Assembly (NCBI GenBank): GCA_021527695.1
Contig: JAKFAO010000012.1
Location: 434,001 to 498,000, forward strand
From: Naematelia aurantialba
Taxonomy: Eukaryota > Basidiomycota > Tremellomycetes > Tremellales > Naemateliaceae
Length of the DNA stretch: 64,000 nucleotides
Reading direction: 5' to 3'
Each line of letters begins with the position of its first letter. The first letter of the stretch is position 1. The notes beneath the pieces are model-generated. The model made no database searches. It had not been told where the DNA came from and was given only the letters and a program-made list of their open reading frames with translations. This document shows positions 1 to 11,479 of the stretch, piece by piece. The translations under genes and the position numbers were made by a program.

Positions 1-1017
1 CAAGGAGACGTGAGTTTCGCGTCGAATCGGCTGATAGTCAGCGATCTCAGGGCCGTTGTATGGGCAAAAGCCTTCATCGCGCTCTTAGACGCCCTGCAAA
101 AGTATGTGAAACAATGGCACACGACGGGGGTCACCTGGAACCCGAAAGTAGGTCTTCTTCGACCTGCCTTGCTCACGTATCAGGGTCCACCCGCCCCAGC
201 ATCCGTATCTGCCTCAAGCACTGCCCCTCCACCGCCACCCCCGCCACCACAAACCCTCGGCAACATAGCTTCTGTACCAGTCTCTGGTCAGGCTGCACTC
301 CTGGCACAGCTCAACCAAGGCGGTGCTGTCACGTCCGGCTTGAAAAAGGTTGACAGATCCCAAATGACACATAAGAATCCTGAACTCCGAGCAAGCAGTC
401 TTGTGCCAGACAAGGCTCCTCCGGCCTTGAAGCCCAAGCCGCAATCATTTACGCAAAAGAAAGCTGCGAAGTTCGAGCTGGAAGATGGTAATAAATGGAT
501 GGTGGTGAGTCCAGGCCTTTGAAGTTTGGCTGATATTAGGAATATCAAGAGGATAACAAGGAAATCATCATCGATCAGACCGCTCTGCATCAGACAGTCC
601 ATATTTTTGGTTGCAAGAATACAGTCATCAAGATTTCTGGCAAGATCAACGCCATCAGCATGGGTGAGTCCCCTTACGCCAGTACCGCACTGATAGCCAG
701 TCGCTTGCAAAAAGACGTCCATTGTCTTCGAATCAGCGGTGTCGTCACTCAGCATTACTTCTTCACCATCTTTTGAGGTTCAAATTACAGGCTCCGTACC
801 CACCATACAGATCGATACTACCGACTCTGGCCAGATCTTCGTGTCTGAAGAGTGTATGAAGACGGTCGAGATCATTACATCGAAGACCAGCTCGATCAAT
901 ATCTCTGTCCCAACTGGGGAAGGGGGAGATTTTGAGGAACGGCCCGTGCCTGAGCAAATGAAATCCAAAATCATTAAAGGAAGACTTGTCACTGAGATTG
1001 TGGAACATGCGGGTTGA
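1..1017 (+). CDS. SRV2: Adenylyl cyclase-associated protein (CAP), 3' part
   Basis: CAP/Srv2 binds and recycles actin monomers and links adenylyl cyclase to the cytoskeleton in fungi. The gene starts left of the window. Readable exons are about 1-9, 51-504, 540-663 and 701-1017, joined by small GT-AG introns. Seen: the end of the helical N-terminal domain (HTTGVTWNP), a proline-rich stretch of eight prolines, the WH2-like region (GLKKVDRSQMTHKNPELR) and the C-terminal beta-helix domain (VPTIQIDTTDSGQIFVS ... KSKIIKGRLVTEIVEHAG, then stop). All three match CAP order. The proline stretch is known in the family to bind SH3 proteins and profilin. The stop lies only 7 nt from the stop of the convergent SKI8 gene. 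The family assignment is secure; the missing part is the N-terminal cyclase-binding segment. Confidence 0.93.
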
Positions 1018-1024
1018 TTACATG

Positions 1025-2185
1025 TCATGCAGATCCTGCGGCCCTGTACAAGACAACTGTGCGGTCGTTGCCCGCTGCCGCAAACTGCTTGCCAGCAGCA
1101 AAAGTATCTGCCACTGCAGGCTGCCAACTCAGTCCCCAAACTTCAGCTGCAGTGCTCGCTGTCGATACACATGCTCGTTGTCCAATGTCCCACAATTTGA
1201 TGAGATGGTCGGCGCCGCTACTTATTTAAGCGCGATGGTTAATGGAATATAGAATACGTACCCGCTTCCCAGAAGTTTGCCATCGGGACTAGCTGCAACT
1301 TTCAGAACCCAGCTTTGATGGCCTTGCATGATCGCCACAGCTCCTTCTCCTCGAGCCCCGGACACGGTTGCAGAACCAGCTCGAACGTCGTGCAGCACTA
1401 TTCTGTGATCGTCGGAACCGGAGAACAACCACTTGACTTTAGCTGTGCACGCTTGACACCCTCACCTGCGAGTCCAGAGACCAGGAAAGAGTGCGAACTG
1501 CTGTTGCATGCGAGATGTAGGTCGAGATGATTGACTGCGTGGCCGTATCGATGACAACAATTTGGCCGGATTCGCTGGCGAGGGCGAGTTGCCGACCATC
1601 TGGTGACTGCTTCGTCAGACTTGCGGGATCAGTACCTCACAAACTGCAGGTCCATTCCAAATTTCCCTCTCCCAGTATCGATGACCTTGCTGTCCCCGCC
1701 AAGAGGACCACGTGCGGCGCCATGACCATTCGCCTCCACGTCCTCCTTCATCTGCCGTATGATAAGCTTGGATGAGCGACCGGACCAGGCCCAACAGTCG
1801 CAGTCAGGATGCAGTCCGACCGCATAAGCAGGGATTTCTGTCCAGTCAGAACGATTTCTCTCACGCTCGCCTCACCGCTTTCACCTGATGCCTTTACTCG
1901 TCCCGTCTCGCATTTTCCGAGGATCCGCCCCTCTTGGGTATCTACGAAGACAACAGTACCATCCAAGCTCGCTGAAATGGAGCGAGTCCCATCTTCAGAA
2001 GCTGCAAGTGAGGTGATCGCAAGTGGATGCGCAGGAATGTCATGGATAGGCTTGGAGATGTCCGAAGAGTCCCATATTCGCAGATGCCCATCAGCACATC
2101 CAGAGAGGAGCTGGTTGCGCCGGGTCCATGTTAGTGCCCATATATCATCCGGATGCACTGTATATCGTGAGTTTGCCACGATCAT
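1025..2185 (-). CDS. SKI8: WD40 protein Ski8/Rec14 (WDR61-like)
   Basis: Ski8 is a seven-bladed beta-propeller subunit of the cytoplasmic Ski complex, which feeds mRNA to the exosome; fungal relatives also act in meiotic recombination. The start Met at 2185 opens a short propeller beginning MIVANSRYTVHPDDIWALTW. WD blades are visible as GCADGHLRIWD, ISASLDGTVVFVDT, MFSGSDDHRIVLHDVR and DHLIKLWDIGQRACVST. The C-terminus ends in NDRTVVLYRAAGSA, the typical Ski8 ending. Several short introns interrupt it, so the frame changes at about 1780, 1440 and 1230. Family identity rests on blade order and the C-terminal signature; a general WDR61-type protein is the only real alternative. Confidence 0.85.
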
Positions 2186-2563
2186 GTTTGGGCAGAAACA
2201 TACGAGGCGTGGATTCTTGTTGCAAGTATGAGAGGGACTAATGAAGGGTAAGACGACGAAATACTTGTGCTCTGAGAGCTAGTCTCACCATTGCGAGGGG
2301 AACCGGAGCAGGACCTAAAGGGATCCCTGGCGACTGAGGTGGATGCCTGTATGAGATATCGACAGGAAACTGTTGGACGTCAAGGTCAGCGACAATGGCC
2401 ACCTGGGGCGACAATTCGTGAGGAAAGAAAGCAAAGGCAGTCACAAAGGTGGAGGGGAGGAGCCGGCACTGACGACCGTGGGAGAGCTCGCCCCTCTTAG
2501 TTGCCGCGTCTCGCCCATTGTCCACTCCTCTTCGCCCAGTCTCCCGTCTGGTGGACCCCATAC
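2186..2563. promoter_or_regulatory. Divergent intergenic region SKI8 / GPI10
   Basis: 378 nt between two divergent start codons must hold both promoters and 5' leaders. No clear TATA box or other element is recognised. Confidence 0.5.
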
Positions 2564-4607
2564 ATGTCCAGCGCGGCCTTTTTGCTCGCATTCACCTTTC
2601 GCTCACTTTCTCTTCTCCTCCCGCAGACGTTCTTCCAGCCTGACGAGTACTGGCAGTCTCTCGAGCCGGCGCACTACTTGGCTTACGGCTATGGCTATCT
2701 AACCTGGGAGTGGCGCGATCTTCCTGGTCAACGCAATGGCTCCCTTTGGCGTGACGCCATTGTCAGCGGGCGGTTGAGAAGCTGGCTCTGGCCTAGCTGC
2801 TTTGCCGGGTTGTACAAAGTCCTTGCCGTCCTCAAGCTCGATGATACTTCTTTCATGGTATGCTATACGTGCGAATTGTGACTAAGAGGTAGATTGTCGC
2901 ACCACGAATCATCGGTGTCCTTATTGCAGCCCTTACAGACTGGCATACATGTCGGTTGTCCGCCAAATTGCTGGGTCCTGGGGCGTCTGCTGGAGCGGTG
3001 AGATATCCCGTTGAAGTGAACTGATACATAGTTATTCCTCTCGTTGACATCGCTCTTCAACGCGCATTTACTTCCACGTCTTCTTTCAACCTCGCCGGAG
3101 ACGCTCCTCACGGTCATGGCGTTGTGCTACTTCCCATTTCCACCTCTACACCTGCCTGATACAGTCCTGATCTCAGATTCTGGCATCCGAATGAGCGAGG
3201 ACATGAAGGTTTCAGGCGACATGCCCACGAGAAGCGGAGGGCGGAGTCTGGACGATCGGGAAGTAGTCAAAATCAACTTGCTGAAGAACGTTAATTATGC
3301 CACGCTGGACCGAATGCCACCGCATCAGTGGGCAGCTAAGATGTTCGTTATATCTGTCTGAATACAAGGCAATAGCTGATACGGCCAGACCCGGCGACAA
3401 CTTTGCACTTGCGGTGGCCTTAGCGACCCTGGCAATCTGCATTCGCCCAACAACCCTCGTTTTTTGGGTGTATATGGGCGCGGAGCTGGTCTTACGCTCT
3501 GCATCAACCCAAGGAGTTGGCGCGGTATGTGGTCTTCTCCTGACTTCGTTGATTACTGGGTGAGTCCTTTGGGCCACTTGATCGCTGAGTAAGAGGTCAT
3601 CTGTGCTTGCCGTATCGACTCTAGTCGACTACACCATAACAGGTCGGATGGTGTTTCCATTGGTCTCCTTCATCAATGAGAATATCTTACACGGTGTGGC
3701 GGGATTCTACGGCGTGACCAACGGGCTCTACCACCTCACTCAGTCCTTACCAATCATTTTGTTTCCTATTTGGTGGTGGTTTGGTCGGGGGTTTGTCGCA
3801 TCTCTGTTGCCCTCAAAGTGGCTGTCGGTCTCTCTTGCCTGCCTCGACTGTCCAGATGGCCTGCGCTGTTTGGCTCGCAGCTTGGTGTTTACTATTTCGA
3901 TGCTGTCTCTTTCACCTCATTCCGAGTGGCGCTTTCTACATCCTTTCCTGCCGCCGCTAGTGCTCTTTGCTCTTCCCCCGCTGTTTCAAGATTACATCCC
4001 GAACATTCTGGGTTGTTACCGCTTCTCGCGATCCATCCGGCAATATACCAGAATTAGCAAGTTCCCCTTTTACCTGTGCATCTTCGCCCCGCTGGTCCCA
4101 TACTTTTATCTCAATGCGTTCCACGGTCGTGCCCAGGTGGGAGTCATCAACGTGTTGCGCGAAGGCAAAGTTGGGAATGTCACTAGCCTACTCGTGCTGG
4201 CTCCTTGTCACTGTACGCCCTGGATGAGCCACCTTCACGCCAATATTCCGGCGTCATTTCTGACGTGTGAGCCTCCCATAGTGTGAGTTGGTTGCTCTTG
4301 CAGGCGCCAAGCTAAAAGGTGCAGACGAGCTATCAATGAACCTACCTTGCAAGAAGCGTTCTACTCTACCCCTGTTAAAGTCCTCGAGGATATCCTGCGG
4401 TCAACTGTTCCACCACCATCGCATATTGTCCTTTTCGGATCCCTACTCACGCTCAACAATGGGTCAATCATGGTCCGCCAGGCTCTCGAAGATACTCAAT
4501 ATAGACAGGTATGGCAGGGGTGGAACGGGTTTGACTTTGTTCAAGATGAGGCAGAGCGGAGGGGTCACGTGCAGATCTGGGCGCGTGATGCTTATCTGTT
4601 GGATTGA
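2564..4607 (+). CDS. GPI10: GPI mannosyltransferase III (PIG-B/Gpi10 type)
   Basis: Gpi10 is an ER multi-pass mannosyltransferase (GT22 family) that adds the third mannose to the glycosylphosphatidylinositol anchor precursor, using dolichol-phosphate-mannose. The ATG at 2564 gives a first membrane segment followed at once by the lumenal catalytic loop FFQPDEYWQSLEPAHYL with the DE pair, then YGYLTWEW, both hallmark Gpi10 motifs. Later matches are ETLLTVMALCYFP, SFINENILHGVAGFYG, MLSLSPHSEWRFLHPFLPP and VLAPCHCTPWMSHLH. The last exon ends HVQIWARDAYLLD. At least five short introns are needed to join the frames. Alg9, Alg12 and Smp3 belong to the same superfamily, but the TWEW and CHCTPW blocks favour Gpi10. 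Confidence 0.88.
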
Positions 4608-6908
4608 CGCTCGGAAGGGGGACGAGTCCTCGGGCATTGTAGTAATATTTCTAAAGCAACCCAGCCGCGCAGCTGTGCAGGCAGCACAAGGCTGTGCCCG
4701 GCACGCGTAGTCGGTTCGTCCTTTGGTCACGGCCGAGAGCGCAATGTGAGCAGATCATCCCAACAGTCCCAGTCCGCAGTCTCGCGGCACGGGATGGGAT
4801 GAAACCCTCGAAAATCTAGGGGGCGGCGTCACAGCACGACAGCAAAACTGGGTGGAGCGAACAGCATGGGACGGGGGACGCCACGAATGCTTTGCCTTTT
4901 CATGTTCCCGTTCTACCGCCGCGAAGGAGAAATGACGGTCCCCCAGCAACCAGCCAGAGTCGGAGATTTTGTCTCTGTTTATGAAATCCACCGGAGAATT
5001 CAAAGTTCAAGCGTCACGGGGTGTGTTTTTTTTTTCGCTGTCGGTCTCTCTCTCTCTGCTCTTGCTCGCAAACTGCGCTCTGCCGTCGGGATCATGAACG
5101 GGCGCTTCCCCCCCCCCGCTCCGTGAAGCCCGAAAGCTGCCGAGTATTGAGGGACATCGGATGAGACGCAAGCTACCACGGCGACGTGTACACTCCCAAA
5201 ACGCCAGGGCAGAATAGCCTTGCTCTGCCCTTGTTTCCTGCTGGTGCTGCCCTTGCGCCGCTTGCCCTTGGTCGGCCGGGGGCCGGGCTGTCCCACCTTC
5301 CATCCCCCCGCTCACTGCGTGTTGCCTGCGCTCGACCGCGTGGAAGCCAAGGAGAGCAAAGAACAGGTTGGAAGAAAAACCTCCCCCCCTCCTCCCCCCC
5401 GATGAAAAACGACACGAAGGCAGCGGTCATTCTGTTTTTGTTTCCCTGACTTTCCACCATCTAGGATAATTTCCACCTGAAAAGCAAAATCGTCCCTTGA
5501 TCATATCATTATCATCCAAAGCTCCCTCTCTCTCTCTCTCCAACATACGTCTGGTAACGACAACCGACCAAAAGGCGCACTCATCGCTGTCGTCGTGCAA
5601 CTCTAGAGTCGCGCGGAATTTGTGTATATAGGTCTCACCATTGTTCATCCCCCTTCAGTGATCGACTCGTCAGTCGGCCGGCAAAATTGCGTCGACGTTT
5701 GCCCCAGCTGCGGTTGCCAATCAGGCCGACTAAAGTCAGTGGGCCGTAAGACCGTTTCGTCGCGTGTTACAGGTTGTCTAGGTGAGCAACGTGTCCCTCT
5801 TCCGTTTGTGACCCAGTTCTGTTTCCTCGGGATTGCTCCTGCTCGGGTCCACCGCCTATCGTCTTTTCTTTGGAACCGCCCTCATCGCTTTACAAGCTTG
5901 GCCGAGGTTGTGTCGTCTTTGGCCGAGGCAAACGTCCTTCTTGGCGCTGCCCTTTCTATCCGAGATGATGACACTTGGGCAATCCCCCCCCCCCCCGCGG
6001 GACCGGGGTCTAGTGGTCTGGCAGGAAAGAGAGAGCGCTTTTGGTGGCATCGCGATCTGTACTGGACCTACAGGGTCCGGACCTGATCTGCACAGACTAT
6101 TCCCTATCTCCACCCATCTCTGTGTCTGTTGTCTCTTACTCCTCTCTCTCATCTCCACCATGCCTCCTCACCCTGCTGTCATGGCAGTGAAATCGCAGAT
6201 CAGGCCGCGGCCCCCTTTCTAGTCCTGCTCTCTCTTTCTTGGTACTCCTTTCTGTTCCTCTGCGCCAATCGGTAGCAAAAAACCGCAGCTTGATCGAAAC
6301 GACTTCCTTTCGACAGAGACGCTGTCTGGACCATCACTGTCGATCCCGGCCATTGCCCTGTTCCGAAACCTTTAGCTGATGGGGTCCTCTCTCTCTTTTG
6401 TCACTGCTTTGTCCATGGCCTCGCAATTCCCGATGACTCTCGCCGCCTCGCCGACCACCTTGGCGTCCTCGCTCAACCTGGTCGCCATTCAACCTCTTCG
6501 CGCGACGCGACGCACTCGACCACTCATACGGTCGTGGACCATCACACCCCCCACTCGTTGCGCACTGGCCCTTTTCGACATCTCGGCCCCGGTCATCCTC
6601 TCCGCCTCTCCCCCCTTCGTCCTCCGGTATCACGACGCGAATGGCTTCTCGTTCGGAAAATCAACATTATTGAAATATAAAAAAAAATCAACGTCGAATC
6701 ACCAGTGACTGCGCCTAACCTCCAAAGCGCTTCCTCACGGCTGAACCCGAAATTTGTTCCACTCGACCCGTATCCTTGCTCATATTGTGACTCTCTCGCC
6801 GCCGCTCCCGGGGGAACGCTCTCATCATCCAGACGGCCCCCGACGCAATTGTACCTCGTAAGCTGACCCTGCATGCACATCCGAGCATTACCTATCAGAT
6901 CACAGGCC
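4608..6908. other. 2.3-kb gene-poor leader/promoter region before the zinc-finger gene
   Basis: No conserved protein is visible. The stretch carries many pyrimidine tracts on the + strand (CT repeats near 5045-5060 and 5521-5545, T and C runs near 5028, 5107 and 5985) and several short ATG-initiated frames such as 5622-6086 and 6379-6708 that resemble nothing. It most likely holds the 3' end of GPI10 and a long promoter and 5' leader, possibly with upstream ORFs, of the C2H2 regulator. Confidence 0.5.
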
Positions 6909-8315
6909 ATGTCCACCGACACCGCGCCTGCTAGTCACCTGCAGCCGAATTTCGTAAACCACCCGCATCCAATGACCACTCCGGGCTCGCATCTTGTCAA
7001 TTCCTCATCCGCTACCTTTCCCGAGTCGAATCAGTCTTTTTCATCCGACGCAACGCATGTCGATGACTCGCCCGCCAGAGATGCCCCCACTACGAAGGGC
7101 AAAAATGGGGCGACTGGTCCAGCAGAGGGAAAAACCAAGCCACATCTCTGTCAGATTTGTCAGCGTGGCTTTACGACAGGGGGGCACTTGCAGCGACATC
7201 AACGGATTCACACGGGGGTGAAGGCGTTCAAGTGTCCTTTCCCTTCTTGCGAGACTCGCACAAGCCGGCAAGATAATCTGCAGCAGCAGTAAGTCTCACA
7301 CAGTCGCCGCGGGTCAAATCGCTGAGTCATTAGCTATCGTACCCATCTATCCCCCACCCTGCGGCGAGGCTCGGGTTCTGCAGCTCGAGCAGCAGTAGCC
7401 GCCGCCATGGAAGCGGCAGGTCTTAAGTCTACGTCGACTCGGGCGCCAAGAAAGTCAAAGGGTTCTGCGAATGGCACTCCCTCGTCCACGGCATCTGCCG
7501 GACACATTCCCTCCCCTTATCAGACTCCAACATCTCAAGCTGGTCCTTACGCCGGTTACAGCATGTACGATCCTCAGCAGTATGGTGGATATCCCGCCCA
7601 TCCTCTGCCACCACCTGGCCTCATGCAACCTCAGAGCGCAACCTCCTCCCGTGTTCCATCCCCGGCCAATGGCCATTCATCCGGTCATTCAAGTGTCGCA
7701 TCTATCCCGGGCCACCATCAGCCGCCCTACTTCCCCCAACCCTATTCTCCAGCGTACTCCTTTGGCGGAGGAATGCACCAGCAGCCCTACCGCTATGGAC
7801 CAGGCCCTTACGGACCGCCTGGTCACCACAACCTATACTCCCCGGGCATCGCGCCTGATCATCAAGGACACCTTTACTCGCCGATGCAAGCAGGTTTCCC
7901 CACACATTCGCGCGAGTCTTCGTACGGCGTAATCAATCCGGGCTACAACGTCAACGGTTACCCACCTCGGACCCAGACATCCACACCTCTCAGCCAAAAC
8001 CACGATGTGGATGACCGATACGCGCGTCGGCCTAGCCCGCGTCGCCGCTCCCCACCAGATCTGCTCTCCCAAGGGGTAGTCGACCCTGCCAATATGTCAA
8101 ACCGCCAAATGCCCGCAATGCAGCCATCATATGGTTACGGTCATTCTATGCAGTATGGCTACAACGGGCCGCCGCACATGGCCGTAGAGAGGGATCCACA
8201 GCGCAACAGTATATCGAGCTTGAGCGATGCGTCTGGCAATGGTGCGTCCGAAGCTTCCGTGAAGCGTGAGTGCTCATGCCGATTCTTGTTGACACTTCAG
8301 CCCTTCATTAGATAA
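6909..8315 (+). CDS. NRG1: C2H2 zinc-finger transcription factor, Nrg1/Mig1-like
   Basis: A predicted sequence-specific DNA-binding regulator. Near the N-terminus lie two adjacent C2H2 fingers: [21 protein letters not shown], then CPFPSC followed by SRQDNLQQ. The second finger's first zinc His is split by an intron: exon 1 ends 7288 with CA and exon 2 begins 7334 with C, restoring HYRTHLSP. The rest is a low-complexity Pro/Gly/Tyr/Gln-rich tail typical of fungal regulators. The finger block resembles the Nrg1 regulators described in Cryptococcus; this family member often controls stress, carbohydrate and capsule genes (known of the family, not shown here). An in-frame ATG at 6873 is an alternative start. 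The end is unsure: a good donor at 8266 can join several acceptors, and 8315 is the unspliced stop. Confidence 0.78.
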
Positions 8316-8454
8316 ATAGACAGCTGCGAGCCATGATGTCCGGCCAGCAGCAAAAATCGCAAGAGCGAAGGGTGTGATCGACGCAGGCACCATCCTGCGA
8401 TATACCCAGGACCATATACCAGATGTAGCAATGCATCTTACTGTCTGGATAGTA

Positions 8455-9773
8455 TTATGGCCAGACTCCATGTCCACTCGATTCCCAAGCCTCCTGAGCT
8501 GCAGTCTTCTCAGATGTCGACAACATGACCATGTTTATCCTAAACCGATGTGTAGACTTCAACCCTTCCATGATATCTTGAACTCTTGTCCGGTCGTCTG
8601 CGGTTCCTTTGGAACCTTCCCTGAGTGCCAGGAAAAGTTGACCTAGAACGTCAGGTTCAAGTAGAGGAGACAAGATGATTGGAATGACGAGTGCTGGGTA
8701 GTACTGCATATACGACCAGGCGGCAGCCGAAGACAGAGAGTTGAGATGGCGCAACAGGTGCAGTCCTGCGCCGGGAGCAATAGAGGATGGGTCGGACGGT
8801 GGTGCTGGGAGTTGGAGTCTGTCGGGAGGAGGCGTAGAGGGTATGCCTGCGGAGCTAGGAGGTGGCAATGGCCGCGGGGAAGTTGGCGTTGCCGTCACCT
8901 CTGGTTGGAAGCCAGCATCTGCAAACGTCTTTCGGCCTTGACGGGATTTCCGCAACGCCATAAAAGAGCTCGAACTAGGGGAAGCTGGCGCAGTGGTGAG
9001 CTTCGTGACAACGGAGGGCCTTGTCTGAGTTTGATCCTCAGGACGGCCACTCTCTTCGACGATTGCTGTTGAAGGGAGTGGGGAAAGCGACATAGGCCTC
9101 TGCAGGCAGCGGGTCAGTCTGGCTGTTGCGGAAGTGATGCACCGATGCACATACCCCTTGCTTTGCGGTTCCATCTTCCCGCTTTAGTCGAGATGACAAC
9201 GCCTTGATCTCCTCGATCTCTGCGAGTGCCGTTTCGTTGTCCGGTTCGACGTCCAGCACTCGTTCTAGATCTGTCGCATTCCGTCAGGGGTACACGTCAC
9301 GTCGAGTGTGGCCTGCACTTGACGCACCACTCAAGGCGTCATCAAGCTGCTCCAGTCCCTTGCGAGCCAGACCACGTCGATATAGCGCCTTGATGTTGCT
9401 GGGATTGAGCTGAAGAGCTGTGGTAGTGTCGCGCTCGGCATCTTTGTACCTGGACGACTCGTCAGCGTTCGGCCGCGAGAGTTATGGACAGCGTCCACTT
9501 GCTTGTCAAGCTTCAGGTAGGCTGCCGCACGGTTCGTCAAGGCTACAGGATCCGTGGGATTTAAGAGCACGGCTTCAGTATAATGGTCTGCAGATGATGA
9601 GCTCTTGGAACGCGCAGCAAGGTTAGCCTACCAATCGCTTCAGCCCAGCGGCCTTTCTTGAAACTTGCATTGCCCTGATGTTCGTCAGACCCTCTCCCAA
9701 CCTTTCACCAGCAGCACAGACAGACCTGAATTCGGGCTTTCTCTGACTTTGCCGAGTCTATAGCAACAGACAT
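8455..9773 (-). CDS. RPAP3: RPAP3-like TPR co-chaperone
   Basis: RPAP3 is the TPR subunit of R2TP-type Hsp90 co-chaperone complexes that assemble RNA polymerase II, snoRNPs and PIKK kinases. The probable start is MSVAIDSAKSEKARIQ at 9773. It is followed by TPR helices (QGNASFKKGRWAEAI, LLNPTDPVALTNRAAAYLKL, LQLNPSNIKALYRRGLARKG, VLDVEPDNETALAEIEEIKA). After a Ser/Pro-rich linker comes an RPAP3_C-type domain (LLEPDVLGQLFLALREG ... HRFRINMVMLSTSEKTAAQEA). Domain order and TPR charge pattern fit RPAP3; Spag1 shares the arrangement. Short introns separate the TPR exons. The last dozen residues, and so the exact end, are less certain. Confidence 0.78.
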
Positions 9774-9914
9774 CAAGTGAATGATATCCGCCAAACAAAA
9801 TTGTCCCAGAAACCCGTGGTTTCGACAAACCAAAAGGCTCGATTGAGAGCAGTAACTCTGATGCACAACATATATGCTACAACACTTGCACTCAAACATG
9901 GGCATATACTCCAC

Positions 9915-11020
9915 TCAATAACGCCACTCCTGAAACGGATCGCCCTCGCCGCCGTCATATGCACTGGGTGGATTTCCCATAAAATCAATCGTCTCATCCA
10001 CCCGGTTTGGAACCGCGTCAGATTGGCCAGGGAGAAGAGGGAGAAAAGGCTCGGCCTCCAAGTCCAGTAACTGCCAGGGAGAATCGTCCGGCAGTTCGAG
10101 AACCACACCATCTCTTCTAGTGTCTCGCGCTGTCCCTAATCTTCGCCGTCGAGAAGGGAGCGTAGTACCGGAACGCGGCCGTCTTGCTCCTGCTCCAGAG
10201 ACATCTCCGGCTGCATCATGGTCGTACCTCGGTCGGACATGCCGTTCTTCCTCAGATTCCTCCTCTCGCCCGTGCGTACGCGATCGCGTTGGGAAGAGTT
10301 GTCGATAAGAAGGCGCTGGACGCGTGTATACGGAGTGCATAGCTTGATATTCGTCCAGCCATGCTCTACTGGGAGAGGGAGGCGAGCGAGTCAGGTTCGG
10401 AGCTACCTCGCTCTGAGCTCGACGATAGGGGGAATAAGTGGGCACCGCTCTAGGACGTGGAGCACGACTCGAATGAGCGGAATCACCACCTGGAGCTTGC
10501 TCATGCTGCTCTCCCGATTCGTGCCGGAGATCGGGATCGAGGTCGTTTACAGGGCCCTCGGTGGGCAGTAGACTCTCAATGAGGTCCGTGGGTATACGTG
10601 GTGGACTTTCTCTCGAATCTTCGAATAGTTCCCAAGTCGAATCCGAAGTCGACCTTGGCCGGTCGGCCAGTCCATCTGACGGATTGTGGCGTGTTGTGAG
10701 TAATACTCGTGCGCGAACATCCAGCCGTGATTTGTTGTGGAAGTGTCGCTGGCCGTCAGTACAAATTATGCAATGTCAACATAAACCTCACCTTCACCAG
10801 GGTGGTAAAACAAGCCTGGACAGCCTTGTCGCTAGGATCGAGCTCCTTGATGAATGTGCGCAGCGTCTTCGGTCCCGGACTGCCTTGTATCTCGGTCTTT
10901 GCCGTCGCAATATCACTGGAAATGAGCGCATGTAACGTCGTCCACTGTTCTGACTCACAACAAGCGCTGAAGCTTTGCGACTGCGAGCCGGTCGTATTCG
11001 GAGTCGGCCCACTTGCCCAT
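9915..11020 (-). CDS. Uncharacterised protein with conserved-looking N-terminus and disordered tail
   Basis: Not recognised. The best start is MGKWADSEYDRLAVAKLQRL at 11020. Removing a 44-nt intron (donor GTGAGTCAGAAC) continues as FDIATAKTEIQGSPGPK and TLRTFIKELDPSDKAVQACF. A second intron leads to RHFHNKSRLDVRARVLLTTR and then a long Pro/Ser/Arg/Asp-rich tail ending EGDPFQEWRY. The N-terminal 60-70 residues look helical and folded; the tail (about 230 residues) looks disordered, with acidic and arginine-rich patches. The clean joining of frames across the two predicted introns argues that it is a real gene. It runs divergently from BUD31. No function is assigned. Confidence 0.6.
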
Positions 11021-11479
11021 CGTTGTCCAGCTCACAAGAGTCGAACTGGACACTCGATCAACTCTGTTTTGACCGCCTCCCTGTGCGGTGAGCTCCAGAC
11101 AGATCTTTGGTCTGGATGCTGGGTGCAAGGCAAAGATGAGAAAGGATCGAGGATTTGTCTGAAACGGGCGTGGACCAAGTGCTTCTTCATCCACCGGCAC
11201 CGACCGTGGGAGACTTGAAGTGGCAAGAAGGTTCTCTGCAAGCAATGCACTCGTATATGCTTTGCTGCAGTGTCACTCTTGGCGGCATGACTGTGGATGA
11301 AAGATGCAGACAGTCCTCTAATGGTAGTCGTATAGAGGATCGTTGTGCTCGAGACTGCCTCCCCAATGACCATTTGAGTGCAGTGAGCTCCTCGTCCTCA
11401 CCTTATTTGAGCCCGCTCTTAGACCGCCCACTCTGTGATACGGCAAGAGTTGCGTCTCGAGTTTGTCACTGAACAAATC
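11021..11479. promoter_or_regulatory. Divergent intergenic region, orphan gene / BUD31
   Basis: 459 nt between two divergent starts. Alternative reading frames here show no family resemblance. No defined promoter element is recognised. Confidence 0.45.

Noticed and set aside
5000..5460. Overlapping Pro/Arg-rich frames on both strands
   Set aside because: Compositional artefacts of GC-rich, homopolymer-containing leader sequence.
7281..7300. Second zinc finger seems to have Gln in place of a zinc His
   Set aside because: The apparent Gln comes from reading into the intron; splicing restores the His.
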